This document shows positions 41,591-50,603 of a stretch of DNA of 64,000 bases, piece after piece. This stretch comes from Chloroflexota bacterium (GTDB taxonomy: Bacteria; Chloroflexota; Ktedonobacteria; Ktedonobacterales; JADMIN01), in assembly GCA_021323855.1 (NCBI GenBank), contig JAJPKE010000022.1:62001-126000 (forward strand). Reading direction: 5' to 3'. The translations under genes were made by a program, and so were the position numbers. The notes beneath the pieces were generated by a model. That model was not told the origin of the DNA, did no database searches, and was given only the letters and a program-made list of their open reading frames with translations. How positions within the stretch are numbered: position 1 is the first letter of the stretch; each line of letters begins with the position of its first letter.

Positions 41591-43097
41591 AATCCAGATT
41601 TACCGCCTTTATCAACAGCGCCCGACCCTCGGCGTAGTTGCCCAGGTTGGTTTCACAAAAAGACAGATAGGTATATGCCGTCGAGAGCATATCAGAATCT
41701 GTCGAGAGCGAGATGACTGCCTGGAAATCTGCCGCCGCGCTCCCATACGAGTTCTGCGAGAACAAAATGCGCCCACGCAGATAGTGCGCATAGACACTAT
41801 TGGGCTGTTCCGCAAGCAGCGTATTCAACCACGGCAGTGCGGTATCAGCCGATGCCGTGTTGACGACGAGTTGCGGCTGCTCGGCCACCTGTTCATTATC
41901 GGGAGGTGTCGTTGCCAGGCTGGTAGATTGGTCTACGAGCAGTTCGAGCGTCAACGCGGCGTCTGACTGCACCATCTGATTGTTCGGATATTGCTGGAGC
42001 AATTGCTGATCTACCGCCCAGGCATTTTTCATCTGGCCGAACAATCGGAGACGATTCGCCAGATATAGTCCCACATCAGGATCATTCTGCACACCGAGCA
42101 GGGCAAGCGCATGCCCCCTACTCTGGTGGAAGCTCGGCAGGTAGTCCAGCGTCGGGTTGAGCGTTTCCGCCCGGTAATAATCCTTCAGCGCCGCCCGGTA
42201 ATCGCCGGCAAGGAAGGCGCTATCACCCTGCGATTGGAAATACAGCGCCAACGGCGCACGGCCAAACACCACCAGCGCGACGAGCGCGCCAGCCACGACC
42301 GCCGCAATCTGCCAGGGACGCCAGCGATGGCGGCGCTTCTTGCGTATACGTTCCGGCAGCGCACGAAACTGCGACCAGGCGGCAAATGCTCCGAAGAAAC
42401 AAAACAGCCCAGCGAGCAGCGGAAGCAGCAAACCGGGGCGCAACAGATCAAGCAGGAGTACGAACCGCCCGCCGGGCGTGAACTGCCCATTGAGCCAGAC
42501 CGGGCCAAGCATCGTGGATGTATCAACAGCCGTCACGGGATTGGTCAGGTTGACTGATTGTGGAAACATCGGCGATGCCAACTGGTAGCCGAGATAGGAT
42601 TGTATTTGCAGGCTCGTATATTGCTGATCTGCCAGTTCCTGTACCTTGCGGAAATCCACCATGAGGAACTGAAAGACAAACTGCAGCGTCGGCAACAGCG
42701 CCAGGAACGCCATGCCAATCATCGCCCCTGGACGAATCAGCACCGTGCGCTCTTTGTCATAATCGCCGCGCCTGGCGCTGGCGCGGAACGCGAGCGCCGT
42801 TATCACAATCAACAGCACGGCGATGATATCGCAGTATGCGCCATAGGAGAAGAAATGGTTGCGCACGCCCCAGCCAAGATCAACCGGGAAATCCGCCGCG
42901 CCATAACTCTGGAACAGCGTGACACTGAGCCAGGGAGAAAGGCTGGCGACAATCAGTGCAATGATTGCCAATAGCGACCAGATGAGACCGGAACGGACTC
43001 CCCGCACCAGATAATCGCGTGCGTCCAGCACCAGCGCGATGAGCGGTTCAGGGAGAATCGTTGCGTTCTCCCTGGTCGCTTCTACGGTTCTTGCCAT
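41541..43097 (-). CDS. Multi-pass membrane protein with TPR repeats
   Basis: 518 residues from the ATG at 43097 (GGAGAGAG five to six bases upstream). About six transmembrane helices in the first 300 residues, then a soluble helical part with TPR-like repeats (GDSAFLAGDYRAALKDYYRAETLNP; SVYAHYLRGRILFSQNSYGSA; AYTYLSFCETNLGNYAEG). TPRs would gather partners outside the membrane. Sits between the HlyD-type adaptor and the jelly-roll GT-C gene, overlapping the latter; it probably helps assembly or export of the glycan. Confidence 0.8.
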   Translation of the reverse strand: MARTVEATRENATILPEPLIALVLDARDYLVRGVRSGLIWSLLAIIALIVASLSPWLSVTLFQSYGAADFPVDLGWGVRNHFFSYGAYCDIIAVLLIVITALAFRASARRGDYDKERTVLIRPGAMIGMAFLALLPTLQFVFQFLMVDFRKVQELADQQYTSLQIQSYLGYQLASPMFPQSVNLTNPVTAVDTSTMLGPVWLNGQFTPGGRFVLLLDLLRPGLLLPLLAGLFCFFGAFAAWSQFRALPERIRKKRRHRWRPWQIAAVVAGALVALVVFGRAPLALYFQSQGDSAFLAGDYRAALKDYYRAETLNPTLDYLPSFHQSRGHALALLGVQNDPDVGLYLANRLRLFGQMKNAWAVDQQLLQQYPNNQMVQSDAALTLELLVDQSTSLATTPPDNEQVAEQPQLVVNTASADTALPWLNTLLAEQPNSVYAHYLRGRILFSQNSYGSAAADFQAVISLSTDSDMLSTAYTYLSFCETNLGNYAEGRALLIKAVNLDYGYYNAIAREAASGLH

Positions 43098-43162
43098 TCC
43101 CACTCTCTCCTCATCCTTAGCCAGAAATCCAGCGTACCCCAATCGGCCAGCCAGCAGACGCA

Positions 43163-44380
43163 CTACCCATTGCGAACGTTTACCTTCTCATTATCGGTCA
43201 GTTGATATTGCCCGACGAGAATGACCTGATCGCCGTCCTGTATGCCGCTCAGAATGCCGATCAAGTCGCCGTCGCGCAGGCCGACCGTCACATGGCGAAT
43301 ATGTGCGCGGCCATCGCTGTAGACGAAGACGACTGAGTCGGCATCCGGGTTGACCACGGCAAGCTCCGGTATGGCTACCGCCGACTGTTGCAGCGCAATG
43401 CGCGCATAGACCGACTCGCCGACGAACAGCGCCAGATTGGGATTGGGCACCGTCACGTCCACCTCGAACGTGTCGCTACCAGTGTTCGTCAACAGCACAT
43501 TGATGGCCGTCACCTTGCCAGGGAAGAGCTGACCAGGAGCCGAGGCAGGATAGACGTTTGCAGCCTGGCCCACCTGAATCAGCGGGCGCTGTTCCAGCGG
43601 GAACTGCGCCTTCACGACGATTGATGAAGCATCTACCATCGTCAGGAGCGTGGTATTAGGCACGGTCGTCGTTCCGTTCGCCACGTTGACCACCGTTACC
43701 TCGCCAGCGAACGGCGCGACGATATTGCCATTGTGATAGGTGGGCGAGTTGAGCAACGACTGAATAGCCTGGAGTTGCGCCAGCGCAGCAGCCACCGCTG
43801 CATTGCCCGCTGGCGTCCCAGCATTCAGTTGCGCCGCATTATAAGCGCCCTGCGCTGCTGTCAACTGCCGTTGGAGATCGGCGCTGTCCAGCTTGAGCAG
43901 CGTATCGCCCTTCTTCACGCTGGACCCGACCTGTACTGGCACATTCAGTACGGTCGCCGTAACAGGGTAGACAATGTTGAGCGTTTGGATCGGCGTGGTC
44001 AGCCCGCCAGCGCCGATATTCGCGTTGAGTGTCTGCGTATGCGCCGTATAGAGCGTGACGGTCGGTGTGCGGTCGCGGAAGTGATACGCCGCTGCTCCCG
44101 CGCCGACTGCCAACACAATAAGAACCGCCAGCACCGCAGAAATCGCCCTATGAGTCGCCACCCAGCGCTGAAAAGAGCGCTGCTGCTTCGGCGTCGAGAC
44201 AACATTCAGCGGCGAATGAACAAATGATGTGCTGGTTGAGGGTGCTGATGGCGCCGTTGGTGGCCGTGTGCTGGCGGGCGTTGGTCTGGCGGGCAACACC
44301 AGAGTATCCATATCACCGCCCACGTCTACCGAGGACGGGCGCTGCACGTCAACTTGCCCGTGGTTTTCATCGCCGTTCAT
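43163..44380 (-). CDS. HlyD/MacA-type membrane fusion (adaptor) protein
   Basis: 405 residues. Pro/Thr-rich cytoplasmic tail (about 1-70), one transmembrane helix (about 80-100), then barrel-sandwich (biotinyl-lipoyl-like) segments IVYPVTATVLNVPVQVGSSV and GNIVAPFAGEVTVVNV, a short helical hairpin between them (LQRQLTAAQGAYNAA), and a beta-barrel with FVGESVYARIAL. Such adaptors join transporters in export; here no ABC or RND transporter is adjacent. Stop lies 66 bases before the TPR gene start, so they are probably one operon. Confidence 0.88.
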   Translation of the reverse strand: MNGDENHGQVDVQRPSSVDVGGDMDTLVLPARPTPASTRPPTAPSAPSTSTSFVHSPLNVVSTPKQQRSFQRWVATHRAISAVLAVLIVLAVGAGAAAYHFRDRTPTVTLYTAHTQTLNANIGAGGLTTPIQTLNIVYPVTATVLNVPVQVGSSVKKGDTLLKLDSADLQRQLTAAQGAYNAAQLNAGTPAGNAAVAAALAQLQAIQSLLNSPTYHNGNIVAPFAGEVTVVNVANGTTTVPNTTLLTMVDASSIVVKAQFPLEQRPLIQVGQAANVYPASAPGQLFPGKVTAINVLLTNTGSDTFEVDVTVPNPNLALFVGESVYARIALQQSAVAIPELAVVNPDADSVVFVYSDGRAHIRHVTVGLRDGDLIGILSGIQDGDQVILVGQYQLTDNEKVNVRNG

Positions 44381-44487
44381 AATCTTACTGATTCCTTCTG
44401 CGCTACCTACCGCGCGAACATATCTCTCTGCGTCGAGAACGATGAGTACAAGAGGGGCGCAAGGGAAGCGATCTTACAATCCGCTCC

Positions 44488-45507
44488 TCATGCCCCATGT
44501 TGTGAAGCACCAACAGGAATACTCGACGAATCGGCGCCAGATACAACCGTTGCGGTCGCTGGCGCGTAGAGTTGTCGTAAATACGCAACTTCGGCGGCCA
44601 ATCCCTCACGCAACGTCACCTGCGGCGTATACCCCAGCAATGCGCGGGCGCGTGTGGTATCACCATTCGTATCACGCACATCGCCAGGTGCGGTATCAGT
44701 ATACCGGATATCGGCGCGACATTCACATAGCTCTTCGAGCATCGCCAGCACGTCTCGCAGCAACACCCGCGAGCCACCCGCAATATTAAAGGCGAACCCC
44801 TCTATATCAGGCGCGCCAGCCGCGCGGACGTTGGCCTCGACCACATCAGCAACATAGGTAAAATCGCGCGTCTGGCTCCCATCACCATAGATGGTGATCG
44901 GCTCGCCCGTCAGCATGGCTTTGCCAAAACGATGAAACGACATATCTGGACGATGGCGCGGACCATACACCGTAAAGTACCGCAGCGCCACCGCAGGCAC
45001 CCCATAGTTTGCATGGTAGAGCATGCAGAGATGTTCGGCGGCAAGTTTTGTGACGCCATAGGGCGAGACTGGTCGCGTCAGCGTCTCTTCCGTTACCGGA
45101 AGTGTCGCTACATTTCCATAGACGGATGAAGACGACGCATAGACAAAGCGGCGCAAACCAGGGGTGACTTTTGCGGCCTCGAGCAAGCGTTGCGTTGCCG
45201 AGATGTTGCAGGCCGTATACACGGCAAAGCTCTGCCCCCAGCTTGCGCGGACCCCCGCCTGGGCAGCCTGATGAAACACCCACTCGCAGCCTTCGAGCAA
45301 CGATGGAAGGTCCATCTCATTGAGGTCGCCTTCGAGGAACTGGAAGTGTGGCTCACGCCGCAGTCCTTCCAGGTTCGCCTCTTTCAATGCGCGCGGATAA
45401 TAATCAATGAACGCATCAACACCAAGTACGTCGTGTCCATCGGCTATCAACCGCTCGGCGAGGTGTGAACCGATGAACCCCGCCGCTCCTGTCACCAGAC
45501 ACCGCAT
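44488..45507 (-). CDS. NAD-dependent sugar-nucleotide epimerase (SDR)
   Basis: 339 residues. Extended SDR fold: TGAAGFIGSHLAERL (6-20), FHQAAQAGVRASW, YASSSSVYGN, SPYGVTKLAAEH with the Y-x3-K pair, RYFTVYGPRHRPDM and QTRDFTYVADV. These match UDP-glucose/UDP-glucuronate 4-epimerases. It should provide a sugar donor for the locus. Of two nearby ATGs the one at 45507 is eight bases from GGGGGAG, the one at 45513 only two, so 45507 is chosen. Confidence 0.9.
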   Translation of the reverse strand: MRCLVTGAAGFIGSHLAERLIADGHDVLGVDAFIDYYPRALKEANLEGLRREPHFQFLEGDLNEMDLPSLLEGCEWVFHQAAQAGVRASWGQSFAVYTACNISATQRLLEAAKVTPGLRRFVYASSSSVYGNVATLPVTEETLTRPVSPYGVTKLAAEHLCMLYHANYGVPAVALRYFTVYGPRHRPDMSFHRFGKAMLTGEPITIYGDGSQTRDFTYVADVVEANVRAAGAPDIEGFAFNIAGGSRVLLRDVLAMLEELCECRADIRYTDTAPGDVRDTNGDTTRARALLGYTPQVTLREGLAAEVAYLRQLYAPATATVVSGADSSSIPVGASQHGA

Positions 45508-45638
45508 GCCCATGTCTCCCCCACAACACAGATGAGCGCGAATATCAGCCGGATAGGCGAACATTCGATGATAGTACTGATTTCAACGCCTGATTCGTGG
45601 TTGTATCTCTAATGCTCAGGCACATACTGGCTTCTGAA

Positions 45639-46862
45639 CTACGACCCAACCGGCTGCGTGATAATCGTCTCACGCCCGCTGGCGGGAACCGGCGCCTCAC
45701 TGGGACTTGGAGAGGCATCTGCATACGCAGCTCGCGCAGACCGCTTGGTGATTGGACTGCTCACCATTGGAATGGGATGCCGCACGATCTGATGCACCAC
45801 ACCATCGGCCACAATCGTGCGCAGGGTGTAGGTTGCCTTGCCCTGAGATTCAAAGTAGGTGCGCATCTGAAGCTCCGCCAACAGACCGAAGAGGACCAAT
45901 TGCACCGCAGCCATGAACATGAATGCAGACAATTCCAGCAACGGATTGTCATGGATTTTCACATAGGGCGGCGTGAAACGCTGCCAGAGCAAAAGCCCCG
46001 TCGCCAGGAAACCGAGGATGCCCGTGAAGAAGCTGATGAAGCCGAACCAATACAGTGGCTTGGTCGAATATGATCCCAGGAACTTGACGGTAATCAAATC
46101 CAACACCACGCGAATGGTGCGCGACAACCCATATTTGGATTTGCCATATTTGCGCGCCCGGTGGTTTACCGGAATCTCCGTAATGGCTGCGCCGGCCCAA
46201 CTGGCATACGCAGGAATGAAGCGGTGCATCTCGCCATAGAGTCGTACACCATCCAACACTTCGCGCCGATACGCCTTCAGTGAGCAACCATAATCATGTA
46301 AACGCACTTTGGTGACACGCGAGATTAACCCATTGGCAATCTTGGAAGGGAGTTTGCGCTTGAGAAACTTGTCTTTGCGATGTTTGCGCCAACCACTGAC
46401 GACATCGTACCCCTCGTCTATCTTTTGCATCAAGCGCCCGATATCCGCAGGGTCGTTTTGCAGATCGGCATCCATCAGCACGATGACATCGCCCTGGCTG
46501 TGGTCAATGCCGGCAGACATCGCCGCCGTCTGGCCAAAATTGCGCCGGAAGCGGATGACAACTACCCGCTTATCTTGCTTCGCCAATTGCTCCAATGCTG
46601 CGTAGCTGCCATCGGTGCTGCCATCATCAACATAGATGATTTCATAGGGACGCCGGAGTTCCTCCAGAGCGGCTGTCACCTGCTCATGCACCAGAGGAAC
46701 GTTTTCCCGCTCGTTATACACCGGCAGGATAACAGAAAGCTGAATGTGTTCGCCATGCTCGCCATGCTCCAAATGCTCGCCGTGTTCGCCATTGTGGACC
46801 GCTTCGCGCTGGGTTGGGTCGTAGTCTGAAAGATGCCCCGCCAGCATTCGTGGCTCCTGCAT
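45639..46862 (-). CDS. Glycosyltransferase family 2, polyprenyl-phosphate sugar synthase type
   Basis: 407 residues. GT-A domain (about 40-270): LSVILPVYNERENVP, IIYVDDGSTDGS, NFGQTAAMSAGID, VLMDADLQNDP (DxD-like metal site), then two transmembrane helices (about 270-295 and 305-330), as in DPM1/ArnC/GtrB-like enzymes that build the polyprenyl-phosphate donors used by GT-C enzymes. That fits the two GT-C genes in this locus. Odd: residues 24-41 are a GEH/LEH repeat from a 9-base-period repeat. ATG at 46862 with GGCGGGGGG upstream; first gene of the minus-strand operon. Confidence 0.9.
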   Translation of the reverse strand: MQEPRMLAGHLSDYDPTQREAVHNGEHGEHLEHGEHGEHIQLSVILPVYNERENVPLVHEQVTAALEELRRPYEIIYVDDGSTDGSYAALEQLAKQDKRVVVIRFRRNFGQTAAMSAGIDHSQGDVIVLMDADLQNDPADIGRLMQKIDEGYDVVSGWRKHRKDKFLKRKLPSKIANGLISRVTKVRLHDYGCSLKAYRREVLDGVRLYGEMHRFIPAYASWAGAAITEIPVNHRARKYGKSKYGLSRTIRVVLDLITVKFLGSYSTKPLYWFGFISFFTGILGFLATGLLLWQRFTPPYVKIHDNPLLELSAFMFMAAVQLVLFGLLAELQMRTYFESQGKATYTLRTIVADGVVHQIVRHPIPMVSSPITKRSARAAYADASPSPSEAPVPASGRETIITQPVGS

Positions 46863-47526
46863 TGTGCCCCCCGCCTCTACTCAACCAATACCAATATGTC
46901 GCAGTATAACGCGCTGCCGGCGTAACTGAAGTGAACGAGGTCACTACCAAATAAACGTTGATTTCACTACATTGTTATGGCGTGCAACACAGGCCCGCCC
47001 GATAATTCACAGCATCCCACCTGCCAAACCGTAGGTGAACTACCCCATATTCACCGGATTGGCACCTATTGGCTACCCCGCCTGTCAGGTGTAGGTGCAC
47101 CTGTCTTCCGCAGACACACGCATGCGCCGACCGGGCTGCACAGGCATCATCTCACATGGTATAACGAACAGGGCAGCGGAATGGAAGCAACGGGAAACCC
47201 GTCTGTAGCCCAGATGCTGCTTCTATCGCATGGTGAGCTAATTGGGAGAGGCGGATTCAATGTGCCAGGGTGCTGAAATAGAGAGCCATACGCGACCCCG
47301 ATGTGCCCAGCATATCAAAAGCCCAAACGTGCCGGCTGTTCGCACCGTCACGCAGAGACCCATAGTACTAGCATGAGCAATATATGTCAAATGTTCGTCT
47401 ACGTAGTTAGGCGGTCATATACCAGTACAAGCGGTGATTTCTGTTGGCATCGAGCGTTTGGGACAAGGCACTCATGCACTTGTGGTGGGATTGCAATGCG
47501 GTTGTGGTGAGGTTGGAAGGTAGTTG
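46863..47526. other. Long divergent intergenic region
   Basis: 664 bases between the divergent GT2 and TauE/SafE genes. Short open frames (46977-47276, 47301-47510) lack ribosome sites and coding-like composition. Apart from a possible minus-strand -10 (46903-46908) nothing is recognised. Its length suggests regulatory content for both operons. Confidence 0.6.
46903..46908 (-). promoter_or_regulatory. Possible -10 element (TATACT) for the GT2 operon
   Basis: TATACT on the minus strand, about 41 bases upstream of the ATG at 46862; -35 region weak. Confidence 0.3.
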
Positions 47527-48327
47527 ATGCAAGCGCAATTTATCTTGACTGGATTGCTCGTCGGTCTCCTCATCGGTCTGACAGGAATGGGCGGCGGCTC
47601 GCTCATGACGCCTATTCTCGTATTATTGCTCGGCGTCAAGCCGACGATAGCCGTTGGCACCGACCTCGCCTACGCCAGCTTGACGAAAGGCGTTGGCGCT
47701 ATTCAGCATTTGCGGCAGACACACATCAAAGTCTGGACGAGCGTGCGCCTCTCCATCGGCAGTGTGCCGGCGTCGCTGCTGGGAGTCGGCTTGATCGCCA
47801 GGTTAAAGCACACGCAGGGCGTGGATGTTGACCAGATCATCAGCCACATGCTCGGCGGCGTTCTCATATTGGTTGCCGTCGCCCTGATCGTACAGCCCAT
47901 TATTCGCACACGCCTCTGGCCAGAAGATCGTCCGGTGGTATTCTTCAAGCGGCTGGAAGCGTTGCGGAAATTTCGCACGTTCATCTTGATTGGCATCGGC
48001 GTGGTTGTCGGCTTTCTGGTCGGCATGACCTCCGTTGGCGGTGGCAGCATTGTTATGATCGCCCTGTTACTCGTTTATCCTAGATGGCAGATGAATCGCC
48101 GCGTCGGCACCGATGTCTTACAGGGGTTCTTTCTTTCAACCGCCGCCGCCGCCGCGCATTGGCAGATCGGCGATGTCAATTTTCCTATTGTCGGGCAGCT
48201 TTTGATCGGCTCGATTCCAGGCGTTCTCATCGGCAGCCGTCTGACAAAAATTATCCCAGAGTCTATACTGCGGCCCGCTGTGGCGAGCGTCATTGCGTTC
48301 TCCGCCTGGCGGCTGCTGGTATTGTAA
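47527..48327 (+). CDS. TauE/SafE family anion permease
   Basis: 266 residues, eight or so transmembrane helices in two related halves, each opening with the family's Gly-rich motif (GLTGMGGGSLMTP and GMTSVGGGSIVMI). TauE/SafE proteins move sulfite, sulfoacetate, sulfate or other organic anions. The next genes downstream handle activated sulfate, which supports a sulfur anion as substrate (inference). ATG at 47527 after GGAAGGT. Confidence 0.9.
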   Translation: MQAQFILTGLLVGLLIGLTGMGGGSLMTPILVLLLGVKPTIAVGTDLAYASLTKGVGAIQHLRQTHIKVWTSVRLSIGSVPASLLGVGLIARLKHTQGVDVDQIISHMLGGVLILVAVALIVQPIIRTRLWPEDRPVVFFKRLEALRKFRTFILIGIGVVVGFLVGMTSVGGGSIVMIALLLVYPRWQMNRRVGTDVLQGFFLSTAAAAAHWQIGDVNFPIVGQLLIGSIPGVLIGSRLTKIIPESILRPAVASVIAFSAWRLLVL

Positions 48328-48443
48328 GTGTTTGTTAGCCTTTTATTGCTCTTGCTGTTCACTCATGCTCGCGGGTGAGGGGGGACATCTCACAGGTCAT
48401 CAGACGCTCCCGCGAGCGCCAATTTGAGAGGGAAGACCGTAAC

Positions 48444-50561
48444 ATGGAAACGACGACACCCAAACGCCGGGTATTGGTGATCGGCCTCGACTGCGCTGCG
48501 CCGGAGCTTGTCTTTGAGCGGTGGCGCGATGAGCTACCGACTTTTTCACGGCTCATGGACGAAGGATTCTGGGGGCGACTGGAAAGCTGCATGCCGCCGA
48601 TTACCGTTCCGGCGTGGATGTCTATGCTCACCAGCAAAGACCCCGGCCAGCTCGGCATTTACGGCTTCCGCACACGCCGCGAATACACTTATCGTGAATC
48701 CGCCGTCGCCAACAGCACCGATGTGAAAGAGCCGGTAGTTTATGACGTTCTCGGCCAGGCGGGCAAGCACGTCTCCGTGGTCGGCATCCCCTGCACCTAT
48801 CCGCCACGCCCTGTCAACGGCGAAATGGTAACGTGCTTCCTCACGCCAGGGCTGGACAGCCAGTTCACCTATCCGCCGGAACTCAAAGACGAAGTGTTGC
48901 GGGTCGCACCTGATTACATGTTCGACGTGCGCGACTTCCGCACTGAGGATAAGGCGTACCTGCTCCAGCAAATCTACAACATGACGTATCGCCGTTTCGC
49001 GCTGGTGCATCATCTGATGGCGACGAAGCCGTGGGACTTCCTCATGTTCGTGGAGATGGGCACTGACCGCATCCACCACGGCCTGTGGAAATATATGGAT
49101 GAGCAGCATCGCAAGTTCCCCGGCGAGACACCCTTCCTGCATGCCATCCGCGACTATTACAAGTTCCTCGATGGGCAGATCGCGGCGCTGCTCTCGCAAG
49201 TTGGCGACGAAACAACAGTGCTGGTCGTCTCCGACCACGGCGCAAAACGCATGGACGGCGGCATCTGCATCAACGAATGGCTGATGCGCGAGGGATACCT
49301 GGTCCTCAAGAGCAAGCCCGAAGGCATCGTGCCGCTGGAAAAATGCGTTGTGGATTGGGAGAAGACGCGCGCCTGGGCCGCCGGTGGCTACTACGGGCGC
49401 ATCTTCATCAACCTCAAAGGCCGCGAGCAACAGGGATGCGTCGAACCCGAAGACTACGAGCGGCTGCGCGATGAACTGGCGGCGCGGCTCGAAGCCCTCG
49501 GCGACGAAAATGGCAACCCCATCGGCACTGTCGTCTCTATTCCCGCTGAAACCTACAAGTCCGTGAAGGGCATCGCCCCTGATCTGACGGTCCTCTTCGG
49601 CGATCTCTACTGGCGCGCGGTCGGCTCGCTCGGCCATCCCAGCGTCCACACCTTCGAGAACGATACCGGACCGGACGATGCCAACCACGCGCAATTCGGC
49701 ATGTTCATCATGCGCGACAACCGCCTGCCGATTCATGGCGAGGTTGAGGCGCGCCACCTGATGGATGTCGCGCCAACCATCCTCTCGGCGCTGGATGTGC
49801 CGGTGCCCGGCGATATGCTCGGCGATCCCATTCAGAACGCCGTGCCGCTGGCAACGCCGGAAACCGCGCCAGCGCAAACGGTCGCCGCTGCGGCGAGTGG
49901 CCCTGGCTTCACGCTCTGGTTCACCGGCCTCTCCGGCGCCGGCAAGACGACCATCGGTGAGCTGGTCAACGCTGAACTGAAGGCACGCGGGCGCAACGTC
50001 GAAATGCTTGATGGCGATATCGTGCGCACAAATCTCAGCAAAGGGTTGGGCTTCAGCCGCGAGGACCGCGACACCAACATCTATCGCATCGGCTTCGTCT
50101 GCAATCTGCTGACGCGCAACGGCGCCATCGCCATCGCCACCGCCATCTCACCCTACCGCGAGGTGCGCGACAATGTGCGCGCGCAGATCGGCAACTTCGT
50201 CGAAGTGTACGTGGCGACGCCGGTGGAAGAGTGCATCCGCCGCGATGTGAAGGGTCTCTACAAGCAGGCTATTGCCGGCGAAATCAAAGAATTCACCGGC
50301 ATCTCGGACCCCTATGAGCCGCCGCTTGCGCCGGAAATCACCATCAACACGACTGAGCAAACACCGCAGGAGAGCGCTGCGCAGATCATCACCTGGCTGG
50401 AAACGCATGGCTATCTCGCGCCGGCAGCGAAAGCCGAGACGAAGCCAGCGGAGCCGGCAAATGCCGAGGTCACGCCAGCCGCGCCTGCTGCGCCTGCCGT
50501 CTACTCCGCCGAAGAAGAGGAGCTTGTCAGCGCGCGACTGGAAGCGTTGGGCTATCTCTAA
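48444..50561 (+). CDS. Alkaline phosphatase-superfamily phosphodiesterase fused to APS kinase
   Basis: 705 residues. Residues about 8-465 are an AP-superfamily (COG3379/NPP-like) enzyme: GLDCAAPE (metal Asp), nucleophile Thr in [27 protein letters not shown] and NHAQFGMF for the remaining metal ligands. Residues about 487-660 are an APS kinase: Walker [10 protein letters not shown] (495-503), [28 protein letters not shown] and [15 protein letters not shown] lid. APS kinase makes PAPS from APS and ATP. The C-terminus ends with [10 protein letters not shown]-like residues found at the end of plain AP-superfamily proteins, so the kinase seems inserted before that tail. ATG at 48444 with GAGAGGGAAG upstream. 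ATP sulfurylase lies two genes on. Confidence 0.9.
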   Translation: METTTPKRRVLVIGLDCAAPELVFERWRDELPTFSRLMDEGFWGRLESCMPPITVPAWMSMLTSKDPGQLGIYGFRTRREYTYRESAVANSTDVKEPVVYDVLGQAGKHVSVVGIPCTYPPRPVNGEMVTCFLTPGLDSQFTYPPELKDEVLRVAPDYMFDVRDFRTEDKAYLLQQIYNMTYRRFALVHHLMATKPWDFLMFVEMGTDRIHHGLWKYMDEQHRKFPGETPFLHAIRDYYKFLDGQIAALLSQVGDETTVLVVSDHGAKRMDGGICINEWLMREGYLVLKSKPEGIVPLEKCVVDWEKTRAWAAGGYYGRIFINLKGREQQGCVEPEDYERLRDELAARLEALGDENGNPIGTVVSIPAETYKSVKGIAPDLTVLFGDLYWRAVGSLGHPSVHTFENDTGPDDANHAQFGMFIMRDNRLPIHGEVEARHLMDVAPTILSALDVPVPGDMLGDPIQNAVPLATPETAPAQTVAAAASGPGFTLWFTGLSGAGKTTIGELVNAELKARGRNVEMLDGDIVRTNLSKGLGFSREDRDTNIYRIGFVCNLLTRNGAIAIATAISPYREVRDNVRAQIGNFVEVYVATPVEECIRRDVKGLYKQAIAGEIKEFTGISDPYEPPLAPEITINTTEQTPQESAAQIITWLETHGYLAPAAKAETKPAEPANAEVTPAAPAAPAVYSAEEEELVSARLEALGYL

Positions 50562-50603
50562 GCGCGTCGTTCAGAACACAGCAGAATTACGAGGAGCGAT
50601 TTC

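Noticed and set aside
46977-47276. 99-residue open frame in the GT2/TauE gap
   Set aside because: No ribosome site, no recognisable domain, and composition unlike neighbouring genes.
47160-47280. Cobalamin-riboswitch-like strings (aacagggcag, gggaaac)
   Set aside because: The B12 box and the GCCACTG core are missing and the order does not match the family.
48546-49877. 443-residue minus-strand open frame opposite the AP/APS-kinase fusion
   Set aside because: Antisense shadow of a gene with complete catalytic motifs.
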